From contig NZ_JAGMUO010000065.1 of assembly GCF_019049325.1 (NCBI RefSeq), positions 620,001 to 684,000 of the forward strand: DNA of 64,000 nt. The letters run 5' to 3'. The DNA is from Streptomyces sp. AC512_CC834. GTDB taxonomy: Bacteria > Actinomycetota > Actinomycetes > Streptomycetales > Streptomycetaceae. Each line of letters opens with the position of its first letter. The stretch's first letter is position 1. The translations under genes and the position numbers were made by a program. Below the pieces are notes generated by a model. That model was not told where the DNA came from and searched no databases. It was given only the letters and a program-made list of their open reading frames with translations. Positions 24,374 to 32,256 of this stretch are shown here, piece after piece.

Positions 24374-25765
24374 ATGGTCGGCAGACATGCCACGCGCGGC
24401 CGTCGCGCAGCCCTGACCGCGCTCGGCGCCCTGGTCCTGACCGCACTCCCCTCGGCCGCTTCGGCCGCCCCGCCACCCGCCCCCGGGCCGCAGCCCGCCG
24501 CCCGGACCACCGGCACCGACACCGGCACCGGCACCGGCGTCCCGTCGGCGCGGATGCTGCGCGCGATGGAGCGCGACCTGGGGCTGACGCCGAAGCAGGC
24601 GGCGGCCCGGCTGGTCAACGAGGCGGAGGCGGGCACCCGCGCGGGCATGCTGCGCAACACGCTGGGCGACCGCTTCGCGGGGGCCTGGGTCGGCGGCCCG
24701 ACCGCCGCCGAGCTGACCGTCGCCACCACCGACGCCGCGGACACCGCCGCCATCGAGGCCCAGGGCGCCAAGGCTGCCGTCGTCGGCAGGAACCTGGCCG
24801 AACTGCGCGCGGTCAAAGAGAAGCTGGACGCCGCCGCCGTCCGCACCCGGACCCGGCAGACACCGGTCTGGTACGTCGACGTGAAGACCAACCGGGTCAC
24901 CGTCCAGGCCACCAGCCGGTCGGCCGCGACCGCCTTCATCGAGGCCGCCGAGGTGACGGGCCAGGGCGTGGGCGTCCGTGTCTCGCCGGACCAGCCGCGG
25001 GTGCTGGAGGACCTCGTCGGCGGTGACGCCTACTACATCAACGACCAGGCCCGCTGCTCCATCGGGTTCTCCGTCACCAAGGACGACCAGCAGGGCTTCG
25101 CCACGGCCGGGCACTGCGGCGACCCGGGTGACACCACCACCGGGTACAACGAGGCCGACCAGGGCACCTTCCAGGCCTCGACCTTCCCCGGCAAGGACGT
25201 GGCCTGGGTGGGCGTCAACTCGGACTGGACCGCCACGCCGGACGTGCGGGCCGAGGACGGCGAGAAGATCCAGATCGCCGGGTCGGTGGAGGCCCTCGTG
25301 GGTGCCTCGGTGTGCCGTTCCGGCTCGACCACGGGCTGGCACTGCGGCACGATCCAGCAGCACGACACGAGTGTCACCTACCCGGAGGGCACCGTCGACG
25401 GGCTGACCGAGACGACGGTGTGCGCCGAACCCGGCGACTCCGGCGGCCCCTTCGTCTCCGGGACCCAGGCGCAGGGCACCACGTCCGGCGGTTCCGGTGA
25501 CTGCACGAACGGCGGGACGACGTTCTACCAGCCGATCAATCCGCTGCTCAGCGACTTCGGGCTCACCCTGAAGACCACCTCCGCCGCGGCGGAGACCCCC
25601 GCGCCGCAGGACAACGCGGCGGCGGACGCGTGGGCCGCGGGACGCGTCTACGAGGTCGGCGCCACCGTGTCCTACGACGGCGCGCGCTACCGGTGTCTGC
25701 AGAGCCACCAGGCGCAGGGCGTCGGATCGCCGGCGAGCACGCCGGCCCTGTGGCAGCGGGTCTGA
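24374..25765 (+). CDS. Streptogrisin C-like secreted serine protease with chitin-binding domain
   Basis: This 463-residue pre-pro-enzyme has four parts. A signal peptide ends near residue 33 (SAASAAPP), and a prodomain of the alpha-lytic-protease type covers about 55-215. The S1 protease domain begins at LVGGDAYY, with the triad His in TAGHC (~245), Asp in GKDVAWV (~275) and Ser in GDSGGP (~355). After an Ala/Pro linker a C-terminal carbohydrate-binding module of the CBM5/12 type contains AWAAGRVYEVGATVSYDG and ALWQRV. The prodomain acts as an intramolecular foldase. AAGGAGG precedes the ATG. The architecture matches streptogrisin C. Confidence 0.94.
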   Translation: MVGRHATRGRRAALTALGALVLTALPSAASAAPPPAPGPQPAARTTGTDTGTGTGVPSARMLRAMERDLGLTPKQAAARLVNEAEAGTRAGMLRNTLGDRFAGAWVGGPTAAELTVATTDAADTAAIEAQGAKAAVVGRNLAELRAVKEKLDAAAVRTRTRQTPVWYVDVKTNRVTVQATSRSAATAFIEAAEVTGQGVGVRVSPDQPRVLEDLVGGDAYYINDQARCSIGFSVTKDDQQGFATAGHCGDPGDTTTGYNEADQGTFQASTFPGKDVAWVGVNSDWTATPDVRAEDGEKIQIAGSVEALVGASVCRSGSTTGWHCGTIQQHDTSVTYPEGTVDGLTETTVCAEPGDSGGPFVSGTQAQGTTSGGSGDCTNGGTTFYQPINPLLSDFGLTLKTTSAAAETPAPQDNAAADAWAAGRVYEVGATVSYDGARYRCLQSHQAQGVGSPASTPALWQRV

Positions 25766-25799
25766 CGGGCAGACAGACGCCGCCCGGGTGCGGGCGTCC

Positions 25800-25830
25800 G
25801 GCGCGGGACCGCTCGACGCGGCCCCGCGCC
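25800..25830. terminator. Bidirectional stem-loop terminator between convergent genes
   Basis: GGCGCGGGACCGC (25800-25812) pairs with GCGGCCCCGCGCC (25818-25830) as a 13-bp stem with one mismatch and a TCGAC loop. It lies between the ends of the protease and the serine hydrolase gene. Confidence 0.75.
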
Positions 25831-25856
25831 GACGCGTTTCCCGCCGGTCCCGCCCG

Positions 25857-26954
25857 CTATGGGCCCGCGAGGAGCGCGTAGGCGGTGGCGATGAACGGAT
25901 CCCGGGCGCGGAACCGCCGGGAGCACACCGCGGCCAGGGCCGTGTCCGTGTCGGGCCGGAAGCCGAGGAAGGCCTGCTGGCCCAGGGTGGCGCCGCTGTG
26001 GAAGTACATCGGTCCGCCGTCCGTGGGGTGCCGGAACCATCCCACCGTGTGCACGTGGCGGTGCCCGAGTCCCCGCGCGAGCACCGGTACGCGTACCGCC
26101 CGCAGGGCGCCGGCCGCCGGTGAGCGGGCCGGGTCCAGGTGGGCCTCGAGGAAGGTGAGCAGGTCCTGTGGGGTGGACCGGATCGCTCCGGCCGCCTGGA
26201 AGCCGCCCGCGTCGAAGGCGGGCACGGGGGTGCGGCCGTCCTTGCGGTGTCCCACGGCGTCGGTCTCGGGGCCCTCCGCGCGCAGGGCCGTACCGCTGAG
26301 GCCGAGCGCGCGCAGGACCTGCCCGGTGATCAGGTCCTCCCAGGCGGTGCCGACGGTCGCGGCGACCGCGTGGCCGAGCACGGAGACGCCGTAGTTGGAG
26401 TAGTGCCAGCGGGTTCCGGGGCGGTGCCGGGGGCGTTGGCTCAGGAAGGTGTCCGTCAGCCGCTCGGCCGGGTAGCGGGCGTAGGGGTTGGTGCGCCAGG
26501 CGGGCAGGCCCCGGCGCACGAAGTCGGCAGGCAGGGCGGGCAGCCCCGACGTGTGGGTGATGAGGTGGGCGAGCGTCACGGGGTGCGGGCCGGCCGGCCG
26601 CCCGGGGTCCAGGCAGGTGACGGCCGTCTCGCCGCCGGTGAGCACACCGCGCCGGATCAGGCGCGTCAGCAGCAGTGCGGCGAACGTCTTGGACGCCGAC
26701 CCGATCTCGTAGCGCAGGTCCTCGCGGGGGACCGCGGGGGGTGGGGCGGTGCCCCCGCTGTACAGGGTGCGTCGGCCGCGTCGGGAGACGGCGAAGACGA
26801 CGTCGGGCGCGTCGCAGGCGTCGACGGCGGCGGCCAGCCGTTCGCGCAGCACCGCCTCGTCGTCCGGCGCGGACCGCGGCGGGGCGGACTTGGACGCGGC
26901 GTACGCGTCGGTGGCGGCGGGGGCGCCCGGCCAGGCCGTGCGACGGGCCGTCAC
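25857..26954 (-). CDS. Beta-lactamase-family serine hydrolase (class C / D-aminopeptidase fold)
   Basis: This 365-residue hydrolase has the three active-site motifs of penicillin-recognising enzymes: SASK (Ser86, Lys89), YSN (Tyr185, Asn187) and HSG near residue 320. There is no signal peptide, so it should act in the cytoplasm as an esterase, amidase or D-aminopeptidase rather than as a wall enzyme. The GTG start at 26954 overlaps the stop of the upstream DUF6895-like gene, and it is the last gene of the peptide-led operon. In that setting a role in cleaving or processing the operon's peptide or product is plausible but unproven. Confidence 0.88.
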   Translation of the reverse strand: MTARRTAWPGAPAATDAYAASKSAPPRSAPDDEAVLRERLAAAVDACDAPDVVFAVSRRGRRTLYSGGTAPPPAVPREDLRYEIGSASKTFAALLLTRLIRRGVLTGGETAVTCLDPGRPAGPHPVTLAHLITHTSGLPALPADFVRRGLPAWRTNPYARYPAERLTDTFLSQRPRHRPGTRWHYSNYGVSVLGHAVAATVGTAWEDLITGQVLRALGLSGTALRAEGPETDAVGHRKDGRTPVPAFDAGGFQAAGAIRSTPQDLLTFLEAHLDPARSPAAGALRAVRVPVLARGLGHRHVHTVGWFRHPTDGGPMYFHSGATLGQQAFLGFRPDTDTALAAVCSRRFRARDPFIATAYALLAGP

Positions 26955-27877
26955 GACGCGGTGTGCGCGAGCTCGGTGAGCGTGCGGGACGTGGCCAGCA
27001 GGGAGGCGAAGGCGGCGACCAGCGTCGGGTGGTAGACCATGTCGAACACCGTGTCGGGGTCGCCCTCGGGCATCGTGCGTGCGGCGGGCATGGCGCCGTC
27101 GGGCCGCTGCGCGGCGGCGAAGCCCTGCCAGGCGGCCTCGTCGAGGGTGGGCCGGGGCAGACAGGCGTCCACGACAAGGAGTTCGCCGAGCAGGTCCCAG
27201 CGTTCGAGGTCCAGCCAGTCGTCGATCCAGACCGGGAGCCAGGTGGCGAGGTAGTCGGCGACGGAGGGCGGCAGCCCGCCGGGGTTCTCGCCCCAGTCGG
27301 TGAGGTGGAAGACGGTGTGCGTGATGTCGTACGCGGTGTGGCCCTCGACCGTCCACGGCTCGGGGGTGCCGGCCAGCCAGGTGGTGGCGACCAGGTCGGC
27401 CTCGGGCGGCCGTGCGGCCAGGCCGAAGCGGCGCTGGAACGCGGACAGGCCCAGGCGGCGGGTCGGCGTCACCGGGAAGCGCGTCCAGCTCTCCAGCCGG
27501 TGGTTGAGGAGCGCGGCCTGTTCCACCTCGGGCTGGCTGTAGCCCAGTTCCCTGAACGGCAGGTACACCTCGAAGGGGACCGGCGAGAAGGGCTCGACGC
27601 GCTGGCCGCGCACCAGCATGCGGCCGCCGTCCAGGGTCTCGCGCCAGGTGTGGTCGAGCAGTTGGCGTGCGAGCTGGGCCTGCCGGGATCCGGCGACGCC
27701 CTCGCGGAAGAGCACCGTGCAGATGAGGGCGAGTTCGCCGATCGGCTTGAAGCGTTCCAGGAAACCGGTCTCGGGGTCCACGTCCGGCTCCAGCCGGAAG
27801 CCGTCGCGGTGGGCCCACAGCCACTCCAGGGCGCCGGCTCCGACGCCGTGGATCAGGCGAGTGTCCGTCATCCTCAT
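26951..27877 (-). CDS. DUF6895-like protein, paralogue B
   Basis: This 308-residue mainly helical protein has no signal peptide. It is a clear paralogue of the gene just upstream. Shared blocks include WAHRDGF at the N terminus, KPIGEL, EPFSPVPFEVY, PTRRLG, TWLAGTPEPWT, THTVFHLTDWG, VADYLATWLPVWIDDWL and a C-terminal YHPTLVAAFA. The repeated helix pattern suggests an alpha/alpha-toroid fold. The conserved His/Asp/Glu residues could form a metal or acid/base site. The family is known to me only as a domain of unknown function in actinomycetes. It overlaps both neighbours by a start/stop. Confidence 0.82.
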   Translation of the reverse strand: MRMTDTRLIHGVGAGALEWLWAHRDGFRLEPDVDPETGFLERFKPIGELALICTVLFREGVAGSRQAQLARQLLDHTWRETLDGGRMLVRGQRVEPFSPVPFEVYLPFRELGYSQPEVEQAALLNHRLESWTRFPVTPTRRLGLSAFQRRFGLAARPPEADLVATTWLAGTPEPWTVEGHTAYDITHTVFHLTDWGENPGGLPPSVADYLATWLPVWIDDWLDLERWDLLGELLVVDACLPRPTLDEAAWQGFAAAQRPDGAMPAARTMPEGDPDTVFDMVYHPTLVAAFASLLATSRTLTELAHTAS

Positions 27878-28878
27878 CCCGGCACTCCTTGTCCGGCGCG
27901 CTGTTCCGCGTGTCGTCCCGCGTGTTGCCCGGCGTGTTGCCCCGCGTGTCGTCCGGCGTTCCGCGTCTCCCGCGGGCGTGCCGTGGTGAGGGACGCGGCG
28001 AACGCGGCCATCAGGGTGGAGTGGTAGCAGTCGGTGAAGTCGTAGGGGTCCGGTCCCGGGTCCGCCCCGGCGGCGTCCTGGGCGGCGCCCTCCTCGGGGA
28101 TCGCGCCGGACGTGTCCTGGGCGGCCGCAACCCGGTGCCAGGCGTCCTCCAGGACGGCCGGCCCGGGCGGGCGCGGCAGGCTGGCCGCCACCGCCAGCAG
28201 CTCACAGCTCAGGTCCCACATCCGGGCCTCCAGGCAGGTGTCGAGCCAGGGCGGCAGCCAGTGCAGCAGATAGTCCGCCAGGTCCGCCGGCACTCCCTGG
28301 GCGGCGCGCCCCCATTCGGTGAGATGGAAGACGACGTGGGTCAGCGCGTAGCCGGACTCGCGTTCGAAGGTCCACGGTTCCGGCAGGCCGCCCAGCCAGG
28401 TGCGGCCCAGCGCATGCGGGACGTGCCCGTGCGGGTGGATGCCGCTGCGCCGCTCGGCCTCGATCACGCCGAGCCGGCGGGTGGGGTACTGCTCGGTCAG
28501 CCGCCAGCCCCGGGTGCGGGCCACCACGGCGGCGGACGCCTCGTAGCCGGGGTGCCGGAATCCGGCGGATGCGAAGGCCGCGTAGACCTCCAGCGGGTAG
28601 GTGGCGAAGGGCTCGAGCGACTGCATGAGCGGGAAGAGTTCGCCCCGGTGGGTCTGTTGCCAGGCGAAGTCCAGCAGCTCGGACACGCGGGTGTGCGGCG
28701 GGTCCTCGGGCGGCGCGCACAGGGACACGGACGCGCAGACCTGGGTCAGCTCGCCCAGGGGCTTCCACGTCCGGTTGACCTGGCCGTCGGCCGCCAGGGC
28801 GTCGTCGCCCAGCGCGAAGCGGTCGCGGTGGGCCCACACCCAGTCCAGTGCGGCCTCCCCGACGTCACGGACGCTCAC
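27874..28878 (-). CDS. DUF6895-like protein, paralogue A
   Basis: This 334-residue paralogue of the downstream 308-aa protein shares the same blocks (WVWAHRDRF, KPLGEL, LEPFATYPLEVY, PTRRLG, TWLGGLPEPWT, THVVFHLTEWG, ADYLLHWLPPWLD, YHSTLMAAFA). It differs by a C-terminal tail of repeated AGQH/AGRH tetrapeptides from a 12-bp DNA repeat. The His-rich tail could bind metal or be neutral expansion. The start overlaps the 244-aa gene stop by ATGA-type coupling. The pair suggests a heterodimer or two related steps on one substrate. Confidence 0.82.
   Translation of the reverse strand: MSVRDVGEAALDWVWAHRDRFALGDDALAADGQVNRTWKPLGELTQVCASVSLCAPPEDPPHTRVSELLDFAWQQTHRGELFPLMQSLEPFATYPLEVYAAFASAGFRHPGYEASAAVVARTRGWRLTEQYPTRRLGVIEAERRSGIHPHGHVPHALGRTWLGGLPEPWTFERESGYALTHVVFHLTEWGRAAQGVPADLADYLLHWLPPWLDTCLEARMWDLSCELLAVAASLPRPPGPAVLEDAWHRVAAAQDTSGAIPEEGAAQDAAGADPGPDPYDFTDCYHSTLMAAFAASLTTARPRETRNAGRHAGQHAGQHAGRHAEQRAGQGVPG
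27908..27955. repeat. 12-bp tandem repeat coding a His-rich tail
   Basis: Four 12-bp units beginning GCGTGT (27908, 27920, 27932, 27944) encode AGQH/AGRH repeats at the C terminus of DUF6895-like paralogue A. Confidence 0.8.
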
Positions 28879-29609
28879 AGGAGGACTCCGGCCGGCATCA
28901 GCCTCGCCGCCTCCAGTTGCAGCGCCACCCGCGGGTCGGAGCCGCCCATGAGGCGTACGAAGTCGAGCCCTGCATCAAGGCCGAGGGTTTGCGGCACTCC
29001 GTCCAGGAGCGTGAGCCAGCGCCCGGCTCCGGCCGCCTGCTGCCAGTCGCGGCGGCGCACCGCCCGTACGAAGCCGCGGGCGACGTCCACGGGGCGGCGA
29101 CGCGCCGCGCGGGTCACCGCGCACTCCTCGCCGGGCAGCGCGAGAGGGGCGAGGACGGCGAGCTGGTGGGTCAGGACCTGCCAGCCGGCGTCGTCGAGCC
29201 AGTCGGCGCCGGGTTCGGCACCCGGCTCGTCGGCGAGCGGTGCGGTCAGGGATTGCCGGGATTGCAGGGGTTGCAGGGGTTGATCGGTCCGGCGCAGGGC
29301 GCGGGCCATGGCCCAGTGGCTCCATACGACGGCGGGTGCCGCGTCGTCGCGCGGCGGATGGGCCGCCACGGCGTCCTTGAACACGGCGAGTTGTCCGGGG
29401 TCGGGGGGAACGCGCAACAGGACGCTGGGCAACAGCGTGTCGGCGCCCAGCACGCGCACCGCCGCTCGCGCGACGCCCTCGCCGGCGCCGCCTCCCGTCA
29501 GGGTGCTCCCCGCTCGCACGTGGTCTCCGCTCCGAAGAGCGGAGACCACGTCGGAAGCGAGGTCCAGCACCATGCCCTGTAGCAGGGCCGACGTGCTCGA
29601 CTGCTCCAT
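28875..29609 (-). CDS. Uncharacterised protein of the peptide-led operon
   Basis: This 244-residue soluble, Ala/Leu-rich helical protein has no recognised domain. The N terminus (SALLQGMVLDLASDVVSALRSGDH) and the C-terminal part (FVRAVRRRDWQQAAGAGRWLTLL and LGLDAGLDFVRLMGG) look like amphipathic helices. A QPLQPLQ stretch in the middle comes from a 9-bp DNA repeat. It starts 21 bp after the small peptide gene and ends overlapping DUF6895-like paralogue A. Such placement directly behind a peptide gene would suit a peptide-binding or recognition partner, which is inference only. Confidence 0.75.
   Translation of the reverse strand: MEQSSTSALLQGMVLDLASDVVSALRSGDHVRAGSTLTGGGAGEGVARAAVRVLGADTLLPSVLLRVPPDPGQLAVFKDAVAAHPPRDDAAPAVVWSHWAMARALRRTDQPLQPLQSRQSLTAPLADEPGAEPGADWLDDAGWQVLTHQLAVLAPLALPGEECAVTRAARRRPVDVARGFVRAVRRRDWQQAAGAGRWLTLLDGVPQTLGLDAGLDFVRLMGGSDPRVALQLEAARLMPAGVLL
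29249..29284. repeat. 9-bp tandem repeat inside the 244-aa gene
   Basis: Four 9-bp units of the form GGGRTTGCN (29249, 29258, 29267, 29276) encode the QPLQPLQSRQS stretch. Confidence 0.75.
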
Positions 29610-29630
29610 CTCACTGCTCCCGTCGGTCCG

Positions 29631-29819
29631 TCAGCCCTTCTTCGGGCGCGGGGTCGGCGGCGAGAGCAGCAGGTTGCCGCCTCCGTACTGCAGGGCGAGC
29701 GCGGCGCACTCGCGGCTGTCGCGGAAGACCCCGTCGGGCTCGGCGGGGTCGAGTGCCGCGTCGATGTCGATGTTCTCGGTGCGGGTGACTTCCTCGAGCA
29801 CCTTGTCCTTGGAAGGCAT
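29631..29819 (-). CDS. Small peptide gene (62 aa), possible RiPP-like precursor
   Basis: The ATG at 29819 is preceded by GGGAG at eight bases. The product is 62 residues with an acidic N-terminal half (KVLEEVTRTENIDIDAALDP) and a C-terminal half containing one Cys (SRECAALALQY), a GGG turn, a hydrophobic NLLLSPP block and a basic PRPKKG end. This leader/core-like layout, and its position as first gene of an operon of unknown enzymes and a serine hydrolase, suggest a ribosomal precursor or a small structural subunit. A longer TTG start at 29900 is possible but has no ribosome site. No known RiPP class signature was recognised. Confidence 0.7.
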   Translation of the reverse strand: MPSKDKVLEEVTRTENIDIDAALDPAEPDGVFRDSRECAALALQYGGGNLLLSPPTPRPKKG

Positions 29820-29940
29820 TTCACCATCTCCCTCTGGTAGCCAAATGGCCTTCACACCCAAGGGTGTCCGAGAAGCCACAAAGCATGCATATCTTCTCAA
29901 AATTCCCAGAAGGTAACTTCTTCAATAAATCGGGCAGGTG
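29820..29940 (-). promoter_or_regulatory. AT-rich promoter/leader region of the peptide operon
   Basis: This ~120-bp segment, rich in A/T by the standards of the window, separates the methyltransferase stop from the peptide start and is the only place for the operon's promoter. A perfect hairpin or operator ACACCC-AA-GGGTGT lies at 29854-29867 in the leader. No strong -35/-10 pair stands out (TTACCT with GATATG 17 bases apart on the minus strand is a weak candidate). Confidence 0.5.
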
Positions 29941-30576
29941 TCATGCCCGTCGCAGGCGCCAGACGTTGTCCTCGCGGAAGCCTTCGAGGCCGTCCGGCGA
30001 GACGCTCGGGCGGCGGACGGTACGGCTGGTCTCGACGGTCCACCCACCGTCCGGCAGGGCGAGTTCGGCGAGGACGCCGTCCAGGGTGGGGAAGACCGCG
30101 TCGAAGGGCGGTTCGGTCTGCCAGGAGGGCCAGCCGGCGTGCATGACGACGAGCAGGGAGCCGCCGCCCGCCACGGCCCGCGCGGCGGCGTCCAGGACGG
30201 CCCGCTGGTCGAGCGCGACCGGGGACTGCAGGTAGTGGGCGCTCACCAGGTCGAAGGAACCCTCGGGGAACGACCGTCCCAGCTCATGACGTTCCCAGGC
30301 GACGCGGTTACCGACCCCGGCCTCGTCGGCGTGCCCGGCGGCGCGTTCCAGCGCGGTGCCGGAGATGTCCACGCCGGTGACCCGCCAGCCCCGCGAGGCC
30401 AGCCACACGGCGTCCGCCCCCTCGCCGCAGCCGAGGTCCAGCGCGGTACCGGGGGTCAGGTCGCTCGCCTCGCGGACCAGCAGTTCGTTGGGGCGCCCGC
30501 TCCAGACGCGGTCGGTGTCCCGGTAGCGGGCTTCCCAGAACTCCGCGGCGGGAGCGGGCGCGGGGATGTCGGTCAT
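29941..30576 (-). CDS. Class I SAM-dependent methyltransferase
   Basis: This 211-residue methyltransferase has motif I ALDLGCGEGADAVWLA near residue 49, VTGVDIS as motif II and a post-I region FDLVSAHYLQSPVALDQ. It resembles the thiopurine/tellurite-resistance (TehB-like) small-molecule methyltransferases, with an N-terminal FWEARYRDTDRVWSGRPNELL. AGGAGG lies five bases before the ATG at 30576. It is directly upstream of the peptide operon in the same direction but separated by 121 bp, so membership in that system is uncertain. Confidence 0.88.
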   Translation of the reverse strand: MTDIPAPAPAAEFWEARYRDTDRVWSGRPNELLVREASDLTPGTALDLGCGEGADAVWLASRGWRVTGVDISGTALERAAGHADEAGVGNRVAWERHELGRSFPEGSFDLVSAHYLQSPVALDQRAVLDAAARAVAGGGSLLVVMHAGWPSWQTEPPFDAVFPTLDGVLAELALPDGGWTVETSRTVRRPSVSPDGLEGFREDNVWRLRRA

Positions 30577-30681
30577 GGTGCCTCCTGAGGCGGGCGCGGT
30601 CGGCTGCTCGGCGGGGCGCACGCGACGGTCCACGCGCCCCGTGTGCAGGCTGCACCGGCCGGACGGGAGGCGCCAAAGTTG

Positions 30682-30698
30682 TTTGCCGGTCCGGCAAA
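30682..30698. promoter_or_regulatory. 17-bp inverted repeat between mscS and the methyltransferase
   Basis: TTTGCCGG-T-CCGGCAAA has perfect 8-bp arms about a single base. It lies about 25 bp after the mscS stop and about 105 bp before the methyltransferase start on the minus strand. It could be an mscS terminator hairpin or a dimeric-regulator operator for the methyltransferase. Confidence 0.5.
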
Positions 30699-30721
30699 TC
30701 CCGGGTGGGGGCGTCGTGGCG

Positions 30722-31723
30722 TCAGCGTGTCAGCGCGCCCGACTCGCCCTCCGGGACATCCGCGCGCACCCATACCGCGCGCCGCGGGAAGGGGGTCTCG
30801 ACGCCCGCCTTGTCGAGCGCGTCCTTGACCCGGCGGCGCAGCTCGCGGGTGACGCCCCACTGCTGGAGCGGCACGGTCTTGACCGCGAGGCGCACGAGCA
30901 CCCCGTCCGCGTCCAGGGACTGCACGCCCCACACCGCGGGATCCTCCAGCAGTACGTCCGCGAAGTCCGGCTCCTCGCGCAGCGCGCGGCCGGTGTCCTC
31001 CAGTACGCGGTAGACGGTGTCGAGGTTCGCGTCGTGGGGGACGGCGACGTCCAGGACGGCCCGCGCCCATTCCTGACTGTCGTTGCGGACCCGCAGGATC
31101 TCGCCGTTGCGGATGTGCCACAGACCGCCGTTGAGGTCGCGCACGTGGGTCAGCCGCAGGCCGACGTGCTCCACCTCGCCGACGGCCTCCCCGAGGTCGA
31201 CCGAGTCGCCGACGCCGTACTGGTCCTCAACCATGATGAGGAGGCCGGACAGGTAGTCGGCGACGAGGCTCTGCGCCCCGAAACCGATCGCCAGGCCGAC
31301 CACTCCGGCGCTGGCCAGCAGCGGGGCGAGGGCGATGCCGACCTGGTCGAGCACCATGGCCACGCCGACCATGAACAGCACGATGGTCACGGCGCTGCTG
31401 AGCACCGAGCCGATGGTGCGGGCCCGCTGTTCGCGGCGTTGCCGCGCCCGGCTCCGGTCGCGGTGCAGGACGGCGGCGCCGCGGGTGGGCCGGCGCGGAC
31501 GGCTCCGGTCGGTCTCGCCCGCCGACGGTTCCAGGACCCGCTGGACGACCCGGGTGATGGCCCGCTTGGCCACCACGCGCACCACCAGCAGGATCACGAC
31601 GATGAGCGCGATGCGCAGCGGTATCCCGATCATGGTCGTGGTGTGGTCGCCGATCCAGTCCGACCACGAGGCCGCCAACTGCGGGTTCGTGGTGGGCGGG
31701 GTGGGTGGGGAGGTGTGCGACAT
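30722..31723 (-). CDS. mscS: Mechanosensitive ion channel, MscS family
   Basis: This 333-residue membrane protein has three to four hydrophobic helices in the first 180 residues. The pore-lining third helix carries the Gly/Ala pattern ASAGVVGLAIGFGAQSLVADYLSGL, followed by the beta domain (GVGDSVDLGEAVGEVEHVGLRLTHVRDLNGGLWHIRNGEI) and a mixed C-terminal domain. A charged, Arg-rich loop separates the first helices (about 60-95). It opens on membrane tension to release solutes during osmotic downshift. It is a single-gene unit, divergent from a small membrane-protein gene. Confidence 0.93.
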   Translation of the reverse strand: MSHTSPPTPPTTNPQLAASWSDWIGDHTTTMIGIPLRIALIVVILLVVRVVAKRAITRVVQRVLEPSAGETDRSRPRRPTRGAAVLHRDRSRARQRREQRARTIGSVLSSAVTIVLFMVGVAMVLDQVGIALAPLLASAGVVGLAIGFGAQSLVADYLSGLLIMVEDQYGVGDSVDLGEAVGEVEHVGLRLTHVRDLNGGLWHIRNGEILRVRNDSQEWARAVLDVAVPHDANLDTVYRVLEDTGRALREEPDFADVLLEDPAVWGVQSLDADGVLVRLAVKTVPLQQWGVTRELRRRVKDALDKAGVETPFPRRAVWVRADVPEGESGALTR

Positions 31724-31952
31724 CGGCTCTGCTGCTCCGTTTCTCGGGACGACTTGTCCGCCGTCGCAGCCGCCTACCCATACATCGCCCGGACATGACG
31801 CCCGGCTCGTCCGGACCCACCCGTCACCCCCCCTTTACCTCACTTGCACCTTATGTCCGACAGTTACGTCATCTTCACTCACGACGGGTCTTCACCTGCG
31901 CCCGCCGGGGCACTCGCGGAGGGTTGTCCCACAGCGGAGGGAGACCTGCGGC

Positions 31953-32165
31953 GTGGTTACCGTTGCCGTCGTACTACTGCCCGGACTGGCGCTGCTGTTG
32001 TTCACCATGACGTATCTGGAGGACCGGCTGTTCGGTGATCCGGGGCCGCCCCGGCCCGCCCGGCGCCGCCATCTGCGTCTCCTTCCGGGCGGCGGGGGCC
32101 ACGGCTCACCGGCCCGGCGCCCGCATCCGGCCGAGCAGCCGATGCCCGACCGGGACGCCGCCTGA
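31953..32165 (+). CDS. Small single-span membrane protein (70 aa)
   Basis: The GTG at 31953 is preceded by GGAGGGAG about ten bases away. The product has one N-terminal hydrophobic segment (VAVVLLPGLALLLFTMTYLEDRLF) and a basic, Pro-rich cytoplasmic tail. Short membrane proteins of this form, ending in Arg/Pro-rich tails, are common orphan genes in Streptomyces. Function unknown; the gene may not be expressed. Confidence 0.5.
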   Translation: MVTVAVVLLPGLALLLFTMTYLEDRLFGDPGPPRPARRRHLRLLPGGGGHGSPARRPHPAEQPMPDRDAA

Positions 32166-32256
32166 GTCCGCTCCCCGGACCCCGGCGAGCGGGCGTCCGG
32201 ACCGCCGGGCGATGCTGTCCCGGACGGGTCGCAGGCAGCGCACGCGAGGAGATCGG

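Noticed and set aside
29941..30576. Methyltransferase as a member of the peptide-led operon
   Set aside because: Same direction, but separated by a 121-bp AT-rich promoter-like region; kept as a neighbour only, pending transcript data.
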